Of a stretch of 55,101 nt of DNA, positions 6,987-13,944 are shown piece by piece; the stretch's first letter is position 1; every line of letters begins with the position of its first letter. The stretch spans positions 1 to 55,101 of the IMG/VR virus record IMGVR_UViG_3300031862_000774. One strand, written 5' to 3'. Source of the stretch: a virus. The translations under genes were made by a program, and so were the position numbers. Under the pieces are notes generated by a model. It was not told the DNA's origin. It saw only the letters and a program-made list of their open reading frames with translations, and searched no databases.

Positions 6987-8135
6987 ATGAGAAACGAGAA
7001 AAACCTTGTCTTCATTCCGGCGGCGGATGGCAAACCGGCGCACTATCTCACAGAGATCACGCTGAATTATCGCCGGGTCCGGCGCTTTGCTGGACACACA
7101 AAAGAGGAAGCCAAGACATTTCTTGCCAAGCTGCGGATCGCGGCCAGGGAAGGGAAGGTCGAGGACCTGATCAGCCCGAAACCGGCAAGCGATACCTTCG
7201 GCGAATATGCCAGGGCGCTTCTGGACAGCGCCGAATGGAAGCAGAAACGGAGCGCAGCGCGAGACGAGGCTTCCCTCCGAGCGCTTAACCGCACGTTCAA
7301 GAACGTGCCACTCAGGGCGATCAGGCCGAATCTGGTCCGCGATTACATGACGGAGAGGATAAAGGCGGGCTTGCGACCGGCCTCGGTAAACAGGGAGCGC
7401 AGTCTTCTGGTCAGCATCCTCTATGCGGCCGTGGGAGATGGAGTAATCGAATCAAACCCGATCGGCCAGAAGGGAGTGAGGCGCCTTGAGGAGAATAACA
7501 GCCGTGAGCAGAGAATCCTTGAACTCGGCCTGACCGATAAAGACATGCGACGCCTAATCTCCTGTGCGGACCCGCGCACGCGGCCAGTCATCGAGATAGC
7601 ACTTCTCACCGGCATGCGGCTTTCTGAGATTCTGAGTCTCAAGTGGAATCAGATTGACCTCCCGCGGCGCCGACTCACGATCCCATTGACAAACTCGAAG
7701 AGCAAGAGAGAACGGACGATCCCGATCGGTGGGGACTTGCTTCGGGTACTCCTGGCGATCAAACGCCATGGCGAATATGTTTTCCCGAATGGCGGAACCC
7801 ACGTCAAGAGCATCCGAAAATCGTTCAGCGCGGCCCTGGAAGCGGCGAAGATCCCGGGCGGCCGGGAAAAGGGCATTGTCTTCCATGATCTCAGGCACAT
7901 CGCAGCCTCGCAGCTCGTCAGGGTGATCGATGTCGTGACGGCCTCCAGGATACTCGGCCATGCGTCGGTCGAGATGACCATGCGTTATGTCCACCCAACT
8001 GATGCGGACAAGCAAACGGCTCTCGAGGCCCTCGGCGAGTGGTTACGAGGACGTCAAAATCCCGTCAATACCTTTGAGAGAGGCTCCGGCCAGGAGCTTT
8101 CTGTGGCGGCGAGCTCATCCCGCTTGCTAAATTGA
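6987..8135 (+). CDS. int: Tyrosine recombinase / integrase (small element)
   Basis: A 382-residue protein. An arm-binding N-terminus and a core-binding domain (about 68-150) precede the catalytic domain with R211 (LLTGMRLSEIL), H300 and R303 (HDLRH), H325 (LGHAS) and Tyr334 (MRYVH). The full tyrosine-recombinase set is present, so it should be active. RBS is GAGAGGTGAGG. The gene points at tRNA-Arg, which begins 33 bp after its stop, and the presumed tRNA promoter overlaps the end of this gene. It is a different subfamily from the prophage integrase on the other side of the tRNA. Confidence 0.93.
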   Translation: MRNEKNLVFIPAADGKPAHYLTEITLNYRRVRRFAGHTKEEAKTFLAKLRIAAREGKVEDLISPKPASDTFGEYARALLDSAEWKQKRSAARDEASLRALNRTFKNVPLRAIRPNLVRDYMTERIKAGLRPASVNRERSLLVSILYAAVGDGVIESNPIGQKGVRRLEENNSREQRILELGLTDKDMRRLISCADPRTRPVIEIALLTGMRLSEILSLKWNQIDLPRRRLTIPLTNSKSKRERTIPIGGDLLRVLLAIKRHGEYVFPNGGTHVKSIRKSFSAALEAAKIPGGREKGIVFHDLRHIAASQLVRVIDVVTASRILGHASVEMTMRYVHPTDADKQTALEALGEWLRGRQNPVNTFERGSGQELSVAASSSRLLN

Positions 8136-8152
8136 AATCAATAAGTTACAAT
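8124..8152 (+). promoter_or_regulatory. Probable promoter of the tRNA gene, overlapping the integrase end
   Basis: TTGCTA (8124-8129), a 17-bp spacer and TACAAT (8147-8152). Predicted initiation is near 8160, nine bases before the mature tRNA 5' end. The -35 box lies within the last integrase codons. Confidence 0.45.
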
Positions 8153-8168
8153 CTTTTTTGACGCGGGT

Positions 8169-8243
8169 GCCCCTGTAGCTCAGTATGGATAGAGCAATGG
8201 ATTCCTAATCCATGTGTCGCCGGTTCGAGTCCGGCCAGGGGTA
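8169..8243 (+). tRNA. tRNA-Arg (anticodon CCT)
   Basis: Complete cloverleaf. Acceptor GCCCCTG (8169-8175) pairs with CAGGGGT (8236-8242). D arm AGCTC; anticodon stem ATGGA/TCCAT with loop TTCCTAA, anticodon CCT at 8204-8206; T arm GCCGG TTCGAGT CCGGC. Discriminator is A8243; CCA is not encoded. Its 3' side faces the leftward prophage integrase, the classical arrangement for integration into a tRNA 3' end. Confidence 0.95.
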
Positions 8244-8302
8244 CTCCACTTTCCCTTTAGTATCAGCTATTTGCGGCCAGGGGGCCCTTTCGGGTCCATG
8301 TG

Positions 8303-8325
8303 CCATGTGTCCAGAAATGTGTCCA
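8303..8325. promoter_or_regulatory. Candidate integrase arm-type repeats
   Basis: ATGTGTCCA occurs at 8305-8313 and 8317-8325, twelve bp apart, and CCATGTGTC also occurs in the tRNA (8210-8218). Short direct repeats beside the tRNA 3' end are where arm-type integrase sites of the prophage would lie. The rest of 8244-8367 holds no gene. Confidence 0.35.
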
Positions 8326-8367
8326 ACGCTCCGCCGTTTTCGTGTTCTTCTCCATGCCCACTGAGCC

Positions 8368-8607
8368 CTATTTTTTCGATTTACTCGCCAGAAGAGAGCT
8401 CAGGCGGTCTCTGTAAAGTTCCAGAAGTTCTTTAAAGGCGCAACCTTTTTCATAGAACACGGCGCAGTTCTCTTTTAGGCACTCGGCCCGCTTCGTGAGT
8501 CTTCCAAAATAAGCCTGCCTCTTGTCTTCCTCTTCCTGGAAGCGAACGTCTCTCGCCATCTCGCTTGAGGCCAGAACTCCAGCCAATAGAAACGGACATG
8601 CAGCCAT
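8368..8607 (-). CDS. Small hypothetical protein after integrase
   Basis: A 79-residue protein, start 8607, with a strong GAGGAGGGATTAAA ribosome-binding site one base after the integrase stop, so it is the last gene of the lysogeny operon. The first 14 residues are hydrophobic and the rest is charged and helical with Cys at two positions (CLKENCAVFYEKGC). No family is recognised. Position suggests a factor connected with integration or the lysogenic state. Confidence 0.6.
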   Translation of the reverse strand: MAACPFLLAGVLASSEMARDVRFQEEEDKRQAYFGRLTKRAECLKENCAVFYEKGCAFKELLELYRDRLSSLLASKSKK

Positions 8608-8608
8608 T

Positions 8609-9697
8609 TTAATCCCTCCTCGTTTTTTGAGTTAGGCGGCCGACTATCGGGCCGCCCGTTCTATCCATAAGCTCCACGGCCCTCCTTTTCCGGTCCGGGT
8701 CCGTGTGCGTGTAGAGCAGGCTCGTCATGGAGCTCGAATGGCCGAGCAGCTCGCTCACCGTGACCAGGTCCGCCCCTTTCTCCAGGAGCGCAGTCGCAAA
8801 GAAATGACGGAGCAGGTGGAAGTGGAAGGGGACACCGGCTCTCTTTGATATGAGCGCCGTGGTCCGTCGGAAGAGGCCGGGCCGGTCGCGGTTCGGGATG
8901 TAGAACACGAACTCCGAGCGGCGCGCCTGCCGGGCCAGGACAGCCTGCGCGGCCTGGTTCAGTGGGACCTCCCTTATCTTATCCCCTTTGCCCCGGACAA
9001 CGATTTCCCCGTCTTTAATGTCATGCCAGCGGAGGCCCAGGAGCTCCGCTTTCCTGAGGCCCGTATTCAGGGCGAACTGCACGAGGTCATAAAAGGCCTT
9101 CTGGAGCGGGGAGGCCGGCTTGTCGCTGATCGCCCGGGCCGCCTCCAGGACCTTCTCGAGCTCGGCCTCGGAGAGCGGCTTTACCGGCGAGGACTCCCGG
9201 AAAAACTTGACCTTTCGCAGCGGATTCGGCCCCGGGTAGAGACCCCAGTCCATCGCCCGATAGAACATCCCGCGCAGCAACTGCAGATAGCGGTTGAGCG
9301 TGGCCTTCGACCTGTCCGGCTTCCTTTTCTTCCCTTCCTTGACCGGATCATCCTTCCTCTCCTTGAGCCAGGCCCGGAGCTGCTCGATGTGGTAGGGCGT
9401 GACCTCGGAGAGCAGCGTGATCCCCGAAGCCTCGAAGAAGGCCTGGATTTTTGGCAGACGCTGCGCCTCCATGATCGCCGAGGCCGGTTTCGTGCTCCAG
9501 GCATAGTCCAGATACCGGCGGCAGAACTCCGAGAAAAGGATGTCGTCCTTCCGGGCCGCGGCCTTCAGCTTGCCAAGAACCCTTTTGGCTTGATCGAGGG
9601 CCTCGAAGTAGTTATCGGTTTTAAGTGACCGTCGATATCGCTTCTTTTCGACCCAGACATCGAGCCAGTAGAAGCGGCCGTGCTTGTGGAGGGCCAT
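8609..9697 (-). CDS. int: Tyrosine recombinase / integrase (prophage)
   Basis: A 362-residue protein from ATG 9697. A longer frame to 9751 would overlap the upstream gene; 9697 follows that gene's stop by one base and gives the usual start HKHGRFYWLDVWV of the AP2-like arm-binding domain. Core-binding domain about 50-150. Catalytic residues are R215 (NTGLRKAELL), H294 and R297 (HLLRH), H320 (LGHSS) and Tyr329. It is transcribed toward the tRNA 3' end and should catalyse integration there. Confidence 0.93.
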   Translation of the reverse strand: MALHKHGRFYWLDVWVEKKRYRRSLKTDNYFEALDQAKRVLGKLKAAARKDDILFSEFCRRYLDYAWSTKPASAIMEAQRLPKIQAFFEASGITLLSEVTPYHIEQLRAWLKERKDDPVKEGKKRKPDRSKATLNRYLQLLRGMFYRAMDWGLYPGPNPLRKVKFFRESSPVKPLSEAELEKVLEAARAISDKPASPLQKAFYDLVQFALNTGLRKAELLGLRWHDIKDGEIVVRGKGDKIREVPLNQAAQAVLARQARRSEFVFYIPNRDRPGLFRRTTALISKRAGVPFHFHLLRHFFATALLEKGADLVTVSELLGHSSSMTSLLYTHTDPDRKRRAVELMDRTGGPIVGRLTQKTRRD

Positions 9698-9698
9698 C

Positions 9699-10037
9699 CT
9701 ATGAGTCTTTTTTCTTGCTTTTCCTTTCGACTTTATAGTGGCTTTCCTCAAAAGAAGGCCCGATCACGGTACTGACCACATAGGTTTCGCCGATCCACCA
9801 TTGGCTCAATTTGATCATCGTGCTGTAGTGGAGGATCACCGCTCCATTTTCGAATTTTAGCGTCCACCAGCCGTACATACTGCCCGAGGGGCTCAGGGTC
9901 TCACCGCGACTCAGGTCCGGGCTGAAGACCGCATCTTTTAGGGCCGATTCGAACAGGACGGATTCCTTCTGCTCTTGAGCAATCAGAAAATTGAATAGAA
10001 TGAAGACTGTGCCTAAAAGAGCCGCACCTCTTCGCAT
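9699..10037 (-). CDS. Exported protein in the lysogeny operon (possible lysogenic conversion factor)
   Basis: A 112-residue protein with a signal peptide (MRRGAALLGTVFILFNFLIA, then QEQ as a likely cleavage position). The mature part has predicted beta strands with aromatic residues (YGWWTLKFENGAVILHY) and a Lys-rich tail. RBS is GAGGAG. It lies between repressor-operon genes and integrase, so it is likely expressed in the lysogen. No family is recognised; altering the host envelope is an inference. Confidence 0.65.
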   Translation of the reverse strand: MRRGAALLGTVFILFNFLIAQEQKESVLFESALKDAVFSPDLSRGETLSPSGSMYGWWTLKFENGAVILHYSTMIKLSQWWIGETYVVSTVIGPSFEESHYKVERKSKKKDS

Positions 10038-10069
10038 GTTTTAACTCCTCACTCCTATCCCAAAATAAA

Positions 10070-10330
10070 TCAACGGATTAGTTCGCCTTCAGATTTCTTT
10101 CCGGTTACTTCCTCGATTGTTTTTAGAGTAATCCGAGGAGGATGGTCAATTACCCACTTTGATAACTTAATAAGGTCTTCAGCCTCCAGCCTCTTCTGGT
10201 CTATCATGAACTGAAGCGATTCCCAGGCCAGTATATACCTTCCGCAGTGTTCGCATATAACGAACTTACCTCTGTTTAGGTCCGGAGTTTCCCGAATTTC
10301 GGCATCCTGTTCACACAGATAGCATTTCAT
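10070..10330 (-). CDS. Zinc-ribbon protein
   Basis: An 86-residue protein. N-terminal CYLCEQDAEI and VICEHCGRYIL form two CxxC knuckles, a typical zinc ribbon. The C-terminal half is helical, with a HPPRITLKTIEEV segment. It belongs to the leftward lysogeny operon. It probably binds nucleic acid or a protein partner; no specific role can be assigned. Confidence 0.6.
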   Translation of the reverse strand: MKCYLCEQDAEIRETPDLNRGKFVICEHCGRYILAWESLQFMIDQKRLEAEDLIKLSKWVIDHPPRITLKTIEEVTGKKSEGELIR

Positions 10331-10340
10331 GACTCGCTCC

Positions 10341-10523
10341 CTAATGCGTCAGTTTAGGCTTGATCTCCGCGACCTCCCCATTTAATCCCTTCCTGATCTC
10401 CCATTCCTTTCCACAGCTTTTACAGTGCGCCAGATAAAGCCCCGTCGTGGCGAGGTCATGGGCGATTATTGGCTTCCCGCAACCTGGGCAGGTCGCAGGA
10501 AAGAAGCTGAGCTTAAGTCCCAT
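10341..10523 (-). CDS. Short zinc-ribbon protein
   Basis: A 60-residue protein with CPGCGKPI and CKSCGKEWEI knuckles, a compact zinc ribbon. Its ATG immediately follows the repressor stop, so translation is probably coupled to repressor synthesis and it would be made in the lysogen. Specific function unknown. Confidence 0.6.
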   Translation of the reverse strand: MGLKLSFFPATCPGCGKPIIAHDLATTGLYLAHCKSCGKEWEIRKGLNGEVAEIKPKLTH

Positions 10524-10835
10524 TTACTTTAAATCTTTGTCCTCTTTCCGCTTTTGGAACTCCTGATAAGTCTCCATAAAAAAGCACATAAATTTATCGA
10601 ATCCATTTTTTGAAATTTTGTCATGGTTCATGCAGAGAGTACTTAAATCCACTTTAAGGGCCGCGGCGATTTTGATTAGCGTATCTATTCTAAAGTTGGC
10701 TTGGCCGGTCTCAATCCGACTTATTGTCTCCGCTCTGATCTTTCCTATTTGTTTCGCGAGATCGCGCTGATTTACCCCGCATTTCTTACGGATCATCTTT
10801 ACATTCAAACCTATTTCTTTTTTAAGGTCATCCAA
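10524..10835 (-). CDS. Prophage repressor, XRE/CI-like
   Basis: A 103-residue protein with a canonical HTH at about residues 7-62 (GVNQRDLAKQIGKIRAETIS, then RIETGQANF). It has no peptidase domain, so derepression would not be by RecA-stimulated self-cleavage. It is transcribed divergently from the Cro-like gene at 10956 across a 120-bp AT-rich operator region. RBS is AAAGGAGA. First gene of the lysogeny operon. Confidence 0.85.
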   Translation of the reverse strand: MDDLKKEIGLNVKMIRKKCGVNQRDLAKQIGKIRAETISRIETGQANFRIDTLIKIAAALKVDLSTLCMNHDKISKNGFDKFMCFFMETYQEFQKRKEDKDLK

Positions 10836-10955
10836 GGCAATCTCCTTTAAGAATTACCTCCTATTTTAAACCTAAATTTATTTTAATAAAAATCGAAAAT
10901 ACTTTAAAAAAACACTTGACAGCGCCATATATTTGAGTTATATTTAAATTCGCCA
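10836..10955. promoter_or_regulatory. Divergent regulatory switch region with rightward promoter
   Basis: Rightward promoter TTGACA (10916-10921), 17-bp spacer, TATATT (10939-10944). Initiation near 10951 leaves only about five bases before the Cro-like ATG at 10956, with no ribosome-binding site. The rest is very AT-rich with repeated TTTAAA-type half-sites that could be operators. The leftward promoter is not clear by eye. Confidence 0.6.
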
Positions 10956-11150
10956 ATGGACAATTTAAATACAAATCAATTACTTGACCGCTTTCAAAAT
11001 TTTTGCTTTGAGCGCGACCTCACACTACATCAAATTGCTCTAATTTTAAAAGTTTCCCATTCTACGGTCGGGGATATCCTTAAGGGTAAAACCACACGCC
11101 CGCATCCCAGGACACTGTATAAAATCCGCAAATTCATGGGGGAAAAATGA
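10956..11150 (+). CDS. Cro-like helix-turn-helix protein
   Basis: A 64-residue single-domain HTH (LTLHQIALILKVSHSTVGDI, about residues 23-42). As the first rightward gene opposite the repressor it occupies the Cro/antirepressor position. The message is probably leaderless or nearly so. Its stop overlaps the next start (ATGA). Confidence 0.75.
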   Translation: MDNLNTNQLLDRFQNFCFERDLTLHQIALILKVSHSTVGDILKGKTTRPHPRTLYKIRKFMGEK

Positions 11151-11332
11151 ATCCATCTGAGTTCGACTTCCTGACCGTCCGGGAGGCCGCCGCGAGCCTG
11201 CGCTGTTCGACGCGGACGATCCGAGAAAAGGTGCACGGCGGCGTCCTTGGCCAGTGCGTGCGCAATGGCAAGTTTATCCTGATCCCCAAAGAAGGGCTCA
11301 GAGCATACATCGGTCATCGGCTTATTCCTTAA
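11147..11332 (+). CDS. Excisionase-like winged-helix protein
   Basis: A 61-residue HTH_17/MerR-like protein: FLTVREAAASLRCSTRTIRE, then a GGVLGQCVRNGKFILIPKEG wing. This is the usual fold of phage excisionases and small regulators. It is co-transcribed with the Cro-like gene. Excision versus regulation cannot be separated from the sequence alone. Confidence 0.65.
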   Translation: MNPSEFDFLTVREAAASLRCSTRTIREKVHGGVLGQCVRNGKFILIPKEGLRAYIGHRLIP

Positions 11333-11357
11333 CTTAAAAGATTAAAGGAGAAGGCGG

Positions 11358-11819
11358 TTGAACAGCAATCTAAATTCAAGCTCGATTTCAGGGTTCTCGG
11401 CCCTACTCTACGTCAACTTCATCATCAAGAAGAAATACCGCGTCGATGCCATCGCCAAAGAAATGCAGGTCGCCACGGACACCCTTTACCGCTATGTCCG
11501 CGGCGAGAACATCATGCCGCCGGACCGGATCGTCGACCTGATCCGGGCGACGAAGGACGTCGAGTTCCTGGACTTCTTCTGCGAGCCCTGCGGCTATCTC
11601 CCGATCCCGGCGCCCGCCGGCAAGCTGTGCTCGAAGGAAATCCAGAAGGAGGAGATCGAGCTCTCGATACTCAACGGCAAGGCCCTTGATGCCATTGAGC
11701 GCGCCTTCGACGACGGGAAGGTCAGCAAGCAGGAAGCGAAACAGATTCATCAGCTCCTCACCCGGCTCATGGAGCGGGCCGGGGAGATAAAACAGAAGAT
11801 CGCGGCGGAGATTCGATGA
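11358..11819 (+). CDS. CII-like phage regulatory protein (Phage_CP76 type)
   Basis: A 153-residue protein from a TTG start after AAAGGAG. The N-terminal half resembles the CP76/CII family: KKYRVDAIAKEMQVATDTLY, then GENIMPPDRIVDLIRAT, and a conserved-looking FFCEPCGYLPIP. The C-terminal half is helical (about 100-153), suited to oligomerisation. A role in the lysis/lysogeny decision is inferred from family and position. Confidence 0.65.
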   Translation: MNSNLNSSSISGFSALLYVNFIIKKKYRVDAIAKEMQVATDTLYRYVRGENIMPPDRIVDLIRATKDVEFLDFFCEPCGYLPIPAPAGKLCSKEIQKEEIELSILNGKALDAIERAFDDGKVSKQEAKQIHQLLTRLMERAGEIKQKIAAEIR

Positions 11820-12136
11820 TGGCGCGAAAAACGCCGGCCGGCACGAGCCGCATACCCCGGAGAACGTCAAAAACATGCGTCCAGGACGCTATAAAAACGA
11901 AAAGACGTAGCAAACCATTAGAAAAACCAAAGTCCCGCCCTGCGCGATCCTGGCGCAAAATTCGGGCTTGTCCATTTTGCGGAAAACGATTCAGGCCGCG
12001 GCGCCCAAAGCAGGAATTTTGCACACCTAACCACCGGAAACGAATGTGGGATAAACGAAAATCTTTGACCTTGGCGACCACCCTCTTAAGTGAGGCTTTG
12101 AATAAAATCCAAAACTACAAAGGAAGGAAAAAATGA
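11816..12136 (+). CDS. Zinc-finger protein with basic N-terminus
   Basis: A 106-residue protein. The basic N-terminal 45 residues are followed by a CPFCGKRFRPRRPKQEFCTP knuckle with NHRKR after it, a treble-clef-like finger found in small phage and host proteins. Starts by ATGATG overlap with the CII-like gene. Likely nucleic-acid binding; role unknown. Confidence 0.6.
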   Translation: MMARKTPAGTSRIPRRTSKTCVQDAIKTKRRSKPLEKPKSRPARSWRKIRACPFCGKRFRPRRPKQEFCTPNHRKRMWDKRKSLTLATTLLSEALNKIQNYKGRKK

Positions 12137-12339
12137 ATTACGTCCTTAGCCCGGAGGAAATTGTTTTCTTGAAAAAACTCTGCCGACCCGAATCGTTCAC
12201 GCCGACATTCCCGGAGCGGGTCATGCTCGAGGTTTTTTTGAAAGAGAAAATCGTCAAGCGGCACCGGGACGGCTCGATCGAAGTGACGGACCACGGTGCT
12301 GACTGCTATGCCGCCACACTGAACATGGCGAGCAATTAG
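12133..12339 (+). CDS. Small hypothetical protein
   Basis: A 68-residue protein, ATGA-coupled to the zinc-finger gene, with a GGAAGGAAAAA ribosome-binding site. It begins with a predicted helix (SPEEIVFLKKLC) and has a winged-helix-like end (KIVKRHRDGSIEVTDHGADC). No family is assigned. Confidence 0.5.
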   Translation: MNYVLSPEEIVFLKKLCRPESFTPTFPERVMLEVFLKEKIVKRHRDGSIEVTDHGADCYAATLNMASN

Positions 12340-12348
12340 AGGAGTCAG

Positions 12349-12564
12349 ATGATCATCTTCGGATGGCTCTACCTCGGCAGCGTCGGCTTGCTGCTTGCTA
12401 TCGTCGCGTGTAAAGCCATCGAGGAAATAAAAGTCCGGCTCTGCGGCTGGAAGCCGGAGAGGGAGGTGTGGCGACAGAAAATCGGCGGACACAGGCCAAG
12501 AGGTTGTCCGGAAGGGGAGGCCGGCGCGTCTCCCCGTTCTGAACAAAGCAAGGGAAATTTTTGA
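12349..12564 (+). CDS. Small membrane protein
   Basis: A 71-residue protein with one N-terminal transmembrane helix (IIFGWLYLGSVGLLLAIVAC) and a hydrophilic tail. RBS is GAGGAG. Function unknown. Confidence 0.5.
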   Translation: MIIFGWLYLGSVGLLLAIVACKAIEEIKVRLCGWKPEREVWRQKIGGHRPRGCPEGEAGASPRSEQSKGNF

Positions 12565-12577
12565 TTGAGAGGCAAAA

Positions 12578-12769
12578 ATGACTGAAGAAAAAAAAGCCCA
12601 GCTTGGGCAAGCCGGGCAAGAAGAACGCCTTCTCCGAATGGAGAAGCGAGATCTCATTAATCTCATACTCCAATACGAGAAGCGTGTCAAGAGGCCGGAA
12701 CAGATCTCTTCTTTTATCGAGGATTTCATCTTCAACGCGCAGGCCCAGGCGGGGGAAAGATTCAGATGA
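12578..12769 (+). CDS. Small hypothetical protein before the nuclease
   Basis: A 63-residue, mostly helical charged protein, overlapping the nuclease start by four bases. A partner or regulator of the nuclease is possible from coupling only. Confidence 0.5.
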   Translation: MTEEKKAQLGQAGQEERLLRMEKRDLINLILQYEKRVKRPEQISSFIEDFIFNAQAQAGERFR

Positions 12770-13944
12770 TCGAAAAACTTGGAAGCGATCATTTCCTCAT
12801 CCGGGAGATCGTCGAAAGCTACCTCGAGGACTGGAAGGCCAGGTCCGGCCAGCGGGACCATCAGAAGCGCGGCTACTTCTACATGTCGGACGTGGGCAAG
12901 TGCGACCGGGCGACCTTCTACGACTTCACCTGCCCGGAGAAAAAGCGGCCGATCACGGCTAAGACGCTCATGATGTTCAACGCCGGGAACTTGCTACATG
13001 ATGATATCCAGGCCAGGGCCAGAAAGCGGGGCCTGATCGAGGCGGGGCGCGATATTGAATACGGCCTCGAGGACTGGGCTCACAAGGCGACCGGCCGGCT
13101 GGATTTCATCGCCGCCGTTTACAAGTTCATCGAGATGGAAAAGGGGATTGCCGTCGTCGAGATCAAAACAAAAAATCCCTACAATTTTGGCGATGAGGAG
13201 CCGAGCCAGGACGAAGTCGATCAGGTCCTCTGGTACATCGACCGCCTCAAGGAAAGCTCGGCCAACGGTGTGCGCGAGTCAAATATCCTGGATTACGGTT
13301 TCATCGTCTACATTGACCGCGCGATGATCGCCGATCCCATGCCGATCTGCGGCTGGCGCCTCGATTACGATCCGGAGCGCATTGCCATCATCAAAGCCCG
13401 CTTCACGGCGCTGGATAAGGCCATTGAGTCCGGCGAATGCCCCATGCGGCCCTTCGAACGGGATTCCATCAAATGTACCTACTGCAGATATGAGGCGCAC
13501 TGCTGGGAAGGGATCCCTCGGCCGGAGGCCCCGGCGTTCGTCGCGGATGAAACGATCGAACCGCCCGAGCAGGAGCTGGTCGAGAGCGCGGCGGCCCGCT
13601 ACATCGAGCTCAAAGCGCAGGAAAAGCAAATCGCCGAGGAAGCCGAGCGTCTCCGGGACATCCTCATGCGCTACTTCAAAGCGACGGGCCTTGAGCAGAT
13701 TTCCGTCAACGGCCAAGCCATCATCCACGGCGTCATGAAAAAGTCGACTCTGGATGAGGACTACCTGCTCACGGTGGTTGGCGATAAGTGGCTGCTTATC
13801 GCAAGACCTGACCTTAAACGGATTCAGGCGGCGATCAAGGATGGGATGATCGATGCGGGCGTGCTCGAGCAGGCGAAAATCGTCACCTTTATAGATGTTC
13901 TGCGAGTCAAAGGAGATAAAAATGCCAATTCAAGGATTGAGTGA
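12766..13944 (+). CDS. Cas4/RecB-like PD-(D/E)XK exonuclease with Fe-S cysteines
   Basis: A 392-residue protein. Motifs in order: C46 (DVGKCDRATFYD), H78 (GNLLHDDIQ), D113 (TGRLDFI), E132 and K134 (VVEIKTK), Q153, and C237, C240, C246 (CTYCRYEAHCW). One upstream Cys plus three downstream is the iron-sulphur-cluster pattern of Cas4/AddB-type nucleases. The C-terminal 140 residues form a helical extension. It probably resects DNA ends for phage recombination together with the following gp3-like gene. No CRISPR array or cas1/cas2 is nearby, so CRISPR adaptation is unlikely. Confidence 0.8.
   Translation: MIEKLGSDHFLIREIVESYLEDWKARSGQRDHQKRGYFYMSDVGKCDRATFYDFTCPEKKRPITAKTLMMFNAGNLLHDDIQARARKRGLIEAGRDIEYGLEDWAHKATGRLDFIAAVYKFIEMEKGIAVVEIKTKNPYNFGDEEPSQDEVDQVLWYIDRLKESSANGVRESNILDYGFIVYIDRAMIADPMPICGWRLDYDPERIAIIKARFTALDKAIESGECPMRPFERDSIKCTYCRYEAHCWEGIPRPEAPAFVADETIEPPEQELVESAAARYIELKAQEKQIAEEAERLRDILMRYFKATGLEQISVNGQAIIHGVMKKSTLDEDYLLTVVGDKWLLIARPDLKRIQAAIKDGMIDAGVLEQAKIVTFIDVLRVKGDKNANSRIE

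Larger units (their letters stand above)
1..8135 (+). mobile_element. Small integrative element encoding capsid and terminase (satellite-like)
   Basis: All genes are on the + strand: regulator, HK97-type major capsid, decoration-like protein, two PC4-like proteins, Rep-like protein with iterons, putative small terminase, large terminase, HTH protein and integrase. Portal, prohead protease, connectors, tail and lysis genes are not seen, although a full prophage with all of these lies next door. Capsid-forming phage-inducible islands are a known precedent, but they normally also carry portal and protease. The left border is not visible because the window opens on a start codon. A decayed prophage is the alternative; intact reading frames argue against it. 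Confidence 0.6.

Noticed and set aside
12766-13944. Cas4-like gene as part of a CRISPR adaptation module
   Set aside because: No cas1, cas2 or repeat array is present; the neighbours are phage recombination genes.
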